This document shows, piece by piece, positions 6,392 through 10,033 of a stretch of DNA of 10,033 nucleotides; the first letter of the stretch is position 1; every line of letters begins with the position of its first letter. A program made the translations under genes and the position numbers. The notes below the pieces were generated by a model. The model did not search any database. It worked only from the letters and a program-made list of their open reading frames with translations, and was not told the origin of the DNA. Source of the stretch: Bacteroidota bacterium (GTDB lineage: Bacteria > Pseudomonadota > Alphaproteobacteria > Puniceispirillales > Puniceispirillaceae); NCBI GenBank assembly GCA_009936825.1, contig JAACDV010000195.1, positions 1 to 10,033 on the forward strand, read 5' to 3'.

Positions 6392-7945
6392 ATGGCGGAA
6401 AAAGACCCTGATCAGCGTCGTGGCCGACGTGGCGGGGGGCGTGATGCCCGGCGCCAGCTTCGCAGCGGCGGCGGCAATGTTGCGCAGGTCCCTTACATCA
6501 CCCGTGGTATTCCACCGGTCGATATTCTGAGCGACGAGGCTGCCGAACTTATCGAGAATAATGCGGAAATCGTTCTAGAAGAAATTGGCATCGACTTTCT
6601 GGAAGACCCGGAAGCGCTGGATATGCTGCGCGGTGCGGGGTGTGACGTGCGCGGTAGCCGTGTGCATTTCCCGCGCGGTCTTGCGCGCCAACTTTGTGCA
6701 ACAGCCCCCTCAAGCTTTACCCAACATGCCCGCAATCCAGCAAGGTCTGTTGAAATTGGCGGCAATAACATGGTGTTTGCACCGGTCTATGGCCCGCCCT
6801 TTGTCCGTGATCTTAATAATGAACGCCGCTATGCCACGATTGAGGATTTTCAGAATTTCGTTCGCCTTGTCTATATGCATCCGGGATTCCACCATTCGGG
6901 GGGAACGGTGTGTGAGCCTGTCGATCTGCCGGTAACGAAACGTCATCTGGAAATGATTTATGCGCATCAGAGCCTGTCCGACAAACCCTATATGGGGTCG
7001 GTGACTGCGCCCGAACGCGCGCAAGATACAGTCGATATGTCTAAAATCTTGTTCGGTGATGAGTTTGTTGAAAACAATACGGTGCTGACCAGCCTGATCA
7101 ATGCCAATTCCCCGATGACGTGGGATGCGACAATGCTGGGCGCCCTAAAGGTCTATGCCCGTAATAATCAGGCAGTGATTACCGCGCCGTTCATTTTGGC
7201 GGGTGCAATGTCGCCGGTATCGGTTGTTGGAACACTTACACAAACGCTGGCTGAGGCGATGAGCGGGATTGCTTTTACCCAGCTTGTTCGTCCGGGTGCT
7301 CCGGTAATTTTTGGCAGTTTTGCCAGCTCGATGTCGATGCAAACCGGGGCGCCGACCTTCGGGACGCCGGAACCGGCTAAGGTGCTTCTTGGTGCGGCTA
7401 AACTTGCCCGGCGGCTGGGTGTTCCTTTCCGTTCGGGGGGCTCGTTAACCGGGTCCAAATCCGCTGATGCGCAGGCCGCCTACGAATCTGCCAACACCAT
7501 TTTACCAACGGTTCATGGCGGGGTGAATTTTGTTCTTCACGCTGGCGGCTGGATGGAGGGTGGACTGGTTGCCGATTTTGCCAAACTGTTGCTGGACGCT
7601 GATCAGTTGACGATGATGGCCAGCATGGTTGAAGCTATTGATATCAGCGAAAATGGGCAGGCGATGGACGCGCTTCGCGAAACTGGCCCGGGCAAGCATT
7701 TTCTGGGATCAAGCCACACACAAGCAAATTTCGAAACGGCGTTCTGGCGCTCAGATCTGGCCGACAACAACACCTATGAGCAATGGTCCTCTGAGGGGTG
7801 TATCGAAAGCCATGCGCGCGCGCGTACCCGTGCCAGTGAAATGCTGGCAACCTATTCGGCGCCTGACCTAGACCCGGCGATTGACGAGAAGCTTCGCGCG
7901 TTCATCGATAAAAGAATGGAAGATCTTCCAGATTCGGAATATTAG
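6392..7945 (+). CDS. Trimethylamine methyltransferase (MttB) superfamily protein, non-pyrrolysine
   Basis: This 517-residue protein belongs to the MttB superfamily, TIM-barrel methyltransferases that take a methyl group from a quaternary or tertiary amine; characterised members pass it to a corrinoid protein. The frame has no internal TAG, so it is a non-pyrrolysine member, a group that includes glycine betaine methyltransferases such as MtgB. The N-terminus is an Arg/Gly-rich tail (about residues 9-28), common in alphaproteobacterial homologues, before the conserved DEAAELIENNAEIVLEEIGIDF and the Gly-rich core (GSFASSMSMQTGAPTFGTPEP, about 310-330). I prefer the ATG at 6392, with AAAGG (6380-6384) placed 7 nt upstream, over an ATG at 6377 that lacks a ribosome site. 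It follows the FAD/GcvT gene by 31 nt. No corrinoid-binding protein or reactivase is nearby. Its last four bases overlap the 3' end of soxG on the other strand. Substrate is inferred only: glycine betaine or a related methylated amine. Confidence 0.88.
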   Translation: MAEKDPDQRRGRRGGGRDARRQLRSGGGNVAQVPYITRGIPPVDILSDEAAELIENNAEIVLEEIGIDFLEDPEALDMLRGAGCDVRGSRVHFPRGLARQLCATAPSSFTQHARNPARSVEIGGNNMVFAPVYGPPFVRDLNNERRYATIEDFQNFVRLVYMHPGFHHSGGTVCEPVDLPVTKRHLEMIYAHQSLSDKPYMGSVTAPERAQDTVDMSKILFGDEFVENNTVLTSLINANSPMTWDATMLGALKVYARNNQAVITAPFILAGAMSPVSVVGTLTQTLAEAMSGIAFTQLVRPGAPVIFGSFASSMSMQTGAPTFGTPEPAKVLLGAAKLARRLGVPFRSGGSLTGSKSADAQAAYESANTILPTVHGGVNFVLHAGGWMEGGLVADFAKLLLDADQLTMMASMVEAIDISENGQAMDALRETGPGKHFLGSSHTQANFETAFWRSDLADNNTYEQWSSEGCIESHARARTRASEMLATYSAPDLDPAIDEKLRAFIDKRMEDLPDSEY

Positions 7946-8568
7946 GCCCGAAAGGCGACGCCAAATTCCAGCGCCGCATCTTCCAGCCAATCGGCTACAT
8001 ACGGCGCAAAGCTGGTCCGGCAGATCAGGGTAAATTTATCCTGATCGATTGCCAGCAACGTGATGGCTGCGTGCGAAAGAAGGGTTTGCGCCGCATGCCC
8101 TGCAGCAAATTTTGACGGGTGAAGGTCCAGTGCGCACCCTTTTGCCAGAACCCGGCGTAGCGCAGGGCCACGAAGGTTAAGAGCGCAAAGACTGTCGGTT
8201 ACGTTAGTTACCGCGGCATGAATCCCGTCAAACCCCAGCATCAGTTCTGCGCGCAGTTCCCGCTCGCGTCCAGCCTCGCATAGCAGCAGAAATTCATCGG
8301 GTCCCAGCCATATCAGCTGGCGATCACCCACCGTCTCAAACCTGTTATTGGCGGGAAGAATTTTGCAACCGGTATGCGATTTGATTGTCGCCAGCATGTC
8401 CGTGCCGCCGCGAAGGTTCAGCTTGCCAAGATGCGCCATCTCGCTGATGACAAGGCCGGGCTTACCGCCGTCAGGATTGGCAATCGTGGTCAGCGCGCGC
8501 CCAGAAAGCGCGAAGCGTCCGGGTAGCCGGTTATATGTCTGGTTGTTCTGCAATGAGGTGCTAGCCAT
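7942..8568 (-). CDS. soxG: Sarcosine oxidase gamma subunit
   Basis: SoxG is the small gamma subunit of heterotetrameric sarcosine oxidase, which oxidises sarcosine to glycine, hydrogen peroxide and a one-carbon unit caught as 5,10-methylene-THF. The 208-residue length is normal for gamma. Recognisable features are the ISEMAHLGKLNLRG segment, WLGPDEFLLL in the middle, DLHPSKFAAGHAAQTLL (about 145-165) and a C-terminal RTSFAPYVADWLEDAALEFG, together a GcvT-like fold without a full folate site. The ATG at 8568 lies inside the end of soxA (8-nt overlap, different frame), with GGAG at 8578-8581 nine nt upstream, so translation is coupled to soxA. No room exists downstream for an ordinary terminator because the MttB gene ends in the same bases. 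Confidence 0.92.
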   Translation of the reverse strand: MASTSLQNNQTYNRLPGRFALSGRALTTIANPDGGKPGLVISEMAHLGKLNLRGGTDMLATIKSHTGCKILPANNRFETVGDRQLIWLGPDEFLLLCEAGRERELRAELMLGFDGIHAAVTNVTDSLCALNLRGPALRRVLAKGCALDLHPSKFAAGHAAQTLLSHAAITLLAIDQDKFTLICRTSFAPYVADWLEDAALEFGVAFRA

Positions 8569-10033
8569 TGATACGGTCTCCGTTCGGATCGAAGAACACA
8601 GTCTCTACGACTTCGGCTTCGATAATTTCGCCGTCAAGCATTGGCAGATAAACGGTGCCGCCAATCATACTATGGCCGCCCTTAAGCATCGCCATTGCAA
8701 TTGACCCGCCCACATTCGGCGAAAAATAGGAAGACGTGACTTGCCCCAGCATTTCCATCGGCATTGGTTGGTGCGGGTCCAGAACGGCGTGTGCCCCTTC
8801 GGGGATCACCCGGCCGCGATCACGGGTGCGAAGCCCGACCAGCTGTTTGCGGTTATCATCAGACATTGAGGTGCGTTGCAGCGCCCGCTTGCCAATAAAG
8901 TCCGGCTTTACCTTTGATACAATCCAGTCCATTCCCAGATCGGATGGCGTGACCGACCCATCTGTTTCCTGACCAACAATGATAAACCCCTTTTCCGCGC
9001 GAAGCACATGCATCGCCTCGGTGCCGTAGGGGGTTATGCCGAATTCGGCTCCGGCCTTTATCAGATGTGTCCAAAGTGCCAGCCCATGGCGCGCCCGGAT
9101 ATTAATCTCATAGGACAACTCACCGGTAAACGAGATGCGAAACACCCGCACCGGCAGTCCGGCAACATGCGCTGGCCGCATCGTCATGAAGGGAAAAGCC
9201 GCTGGATCAAGACTGATATCAATGCCGGCGGCGTTTAGAATTTTCGCGGCATTCGGGCCGGACAGGGTGATAACCGACCATTCCTCGGTCACCGAGGTTA
9301 GATAGACCTTCAATTCAGGCCATTCGGTTTGCAACCATTCTTCCATCCAGTCCAGAACAGCGGCCGCCCCGCCGGTTGTTGTGGTCATATGATAGTGATT
9401 TTCAGCAAGACGCGTGGTGACCCCATCATCCATCACCATGCCGTCATCTTTCAGCATCAGCCCATAGCGGCATTTACCGATACCCAGTTTCAGCCAGCTA
9501 TTCGTGTAGATACGGTTCAGGAACTCGGCGGCATCAGGGCCGCAAATATCAATTTTTCCCAGCGTCGATGCATCAAGAATACCGGCGCTTGTCCGCGCTG
9601 CCAGAACTTCGCGGTTTACGGCCTCGGTCATGCTTTCGTCATTTTGCGGGTAGTACCATGCGCGCATCCACTGGCCGACATGCTCAAACTTTGCCCCATT
9701 GGCGCGGTGCCATTCATCCATGCGGGTCAGGCGAACCGGATCAAACAGCGATCCAATATCACGTCCGGCAATCGCACCAAAATTTGTTGGTGTATAGGGC
9801 ATCCGAAAGGTTGTGGTGCCAACCGACGGAATATCCTCTCCCAGCGCATCTGCCAGAATGGCGAGACCGTTAATGTTTGATGTTTTGCCTTGGTCGGTGG
9901 CCATGCCAAGCGTTGTATAGCGCTTTAGATGCTCGACCGATTGATAGCCTTCGCGCGCGGCCAGTGTCACGTCAGATGCTGTTACATCATTCTGGAAATC
10001 TACAAAAGCTTTCGGGCCTTGGCCGGGAGGGTG
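8561..10033 (-). CDS. soxA: Sarcosine oxidase alpha subunit, C-terminal part (5' end outside window)
   Basis: This is the C-terminal 490 residues of SoxA; the frame is open to the window edge, and full-length relatives are about 1000 residues. The alpha subunit binds NAD+ in its N-terminal half (not seen here) and carries the folate-binding GcvT half seen here, receiving the methyl-derived carbon. The visible part begins with the end of the dinucleotide domain (KAFVDFQNDVTASD, then SVEHLKRYTTLGMATDQGKTSNINGLAI, highly typical of SoxA). Next comes the GcvT domain with MLKDDGMVMDDGVTTR, which keeps the Asp residues expected near folate, and YEINI after SFTGELS. The GcvT C-terminal domain starts at about KQLVGLRTRD. 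A GTG at 9970 is an internal codon, not the start. soxA precedes soxG with an 8-nt overlap, matching the usual soxBDAG order; soxB and soxD are expected beyond 10033. Confidence 0.95.
   Translation of the reverse strand, partial: HPPGQGPKAFVDFQNDVTASDVTLAAREGYQSVEHLKRYTTLGMATDQGKTSNINGLAILADALGEDIPSVGTTTFRMPYTPTNFGAIAGRDIGSLFDPVRLTRMDEWHRANGAKFEHVGQWMRAWYYPQNDESMTEAVNREVLAARTSAGILDASTLGKIDICGPDAAEFLNRIYTNSWLKLGIGKCRYGLMLKDDGMVMDDGVTTRLAENHYHMTTTTGGAAAVLDWMEEWLQTEWPELKVYLTSVTEEWSVITLSGPNAAKILNAAGIDISLDPAAFPFMTMRPAHVAGLPVRVFRISFTGELSYEINIRARHGLALWTHLIKAGAEFGITPYGTEAMHVLRAEKGFIIVGQETDGSVTPSDLGMDWIVSKVKPDFIGKRALQRTSMSDDNRKQLVGLRTRDRGRVIPEGAHAVLDPHQPMPMEMLGQVTSSYFSPNVGGSIAMAMLKGGHSMIGGTVYLPMLDGEIIEAEVVETVFFDPNGDRING

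Noticed and set aside
9329..9880. 183-codon plus-strand open frame opposite soxA
   Set aside because: The opposite strand is strongly conserved SoxA; the plus-strand translation shows no recognisable domain.
1..10033. CRISPR array, tRNA/rRNA, insertion sequence, phage or defence genes
   Set aside because: No regularly spaced repeats, cloverleaf or rRNA sequence, transposase or terminal inverted repeats, or defence domains were seen; nearly all the sequence is accounted for by metabolic genes.

Overview
The window looks like chromosome of an alphaproteobacterium of moderate GC (a little over 50% by eye). The protein families point to an aerobic, heterotrophic, probably marine member such as the SAR116 group. 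That placement is an inference from the combination of a sarcosine oxidase, a dimethylglycine-dehydrogenase-like enzyme and a non-pyrrolysine MttB homologue beside a pdxH/fabI/aroC housekeeping block; no taxonomic marker gene is present.

Left third (1-3724), housekeeping. On the minus strand, a secreted glycine-zipper protein is followed by fabI (enoyl-ACP reductase) and aroC (chorismate synthase); fabI and aroC are 1 nt apart and must share a transcript. Divergent from these, on the plus strand, is pdxH (pyridoxamine 5'-phosphate oxidase). The 324-bp divergent region between the glycine-zipper gene and pdxH carries unexplained structure: four degenerate 14-nt tandem units, a 22-bp interrupted palindrome, and a small hairpin followed by nine T.

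Right two thirds (3725-10033), methylated-amine and one-carbon metabolism. A plus-strand pair encodes an 812-residue FAD oxidoreductase fused to a GcvT folate domain (dimethylglycine/sarcosine dehydrogenase family, with the covalent-FAD histidine present) and a 517-residue MttB-superfamily methyltransferase homologue. Facing them on the minus strand are the 3' part of soxA and all of soxG (heterotetrameric sarcosine oxidase alpha C-terminus and gamma). The two transcription units converge with their stop codons sharing bases at 7942-7945.

Read together, the right-hand genes could take a trimethylated substrate such as glycine betaine stepwise through dimethylglycine and sarcosine to glycine, passing methyl carbons to tetrahydrofolate. 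The first step is the least certain, because no corrinoid protein or reactivase for the MttB homologue is visible. I see no CRISPR, tRNA, rRNA, insertion sequence, phage or defence gene. The window does not contain anything I would call a clearly new system; the most useful leads are the MttB-homologue context and the repeat-rich divergent promoter region.
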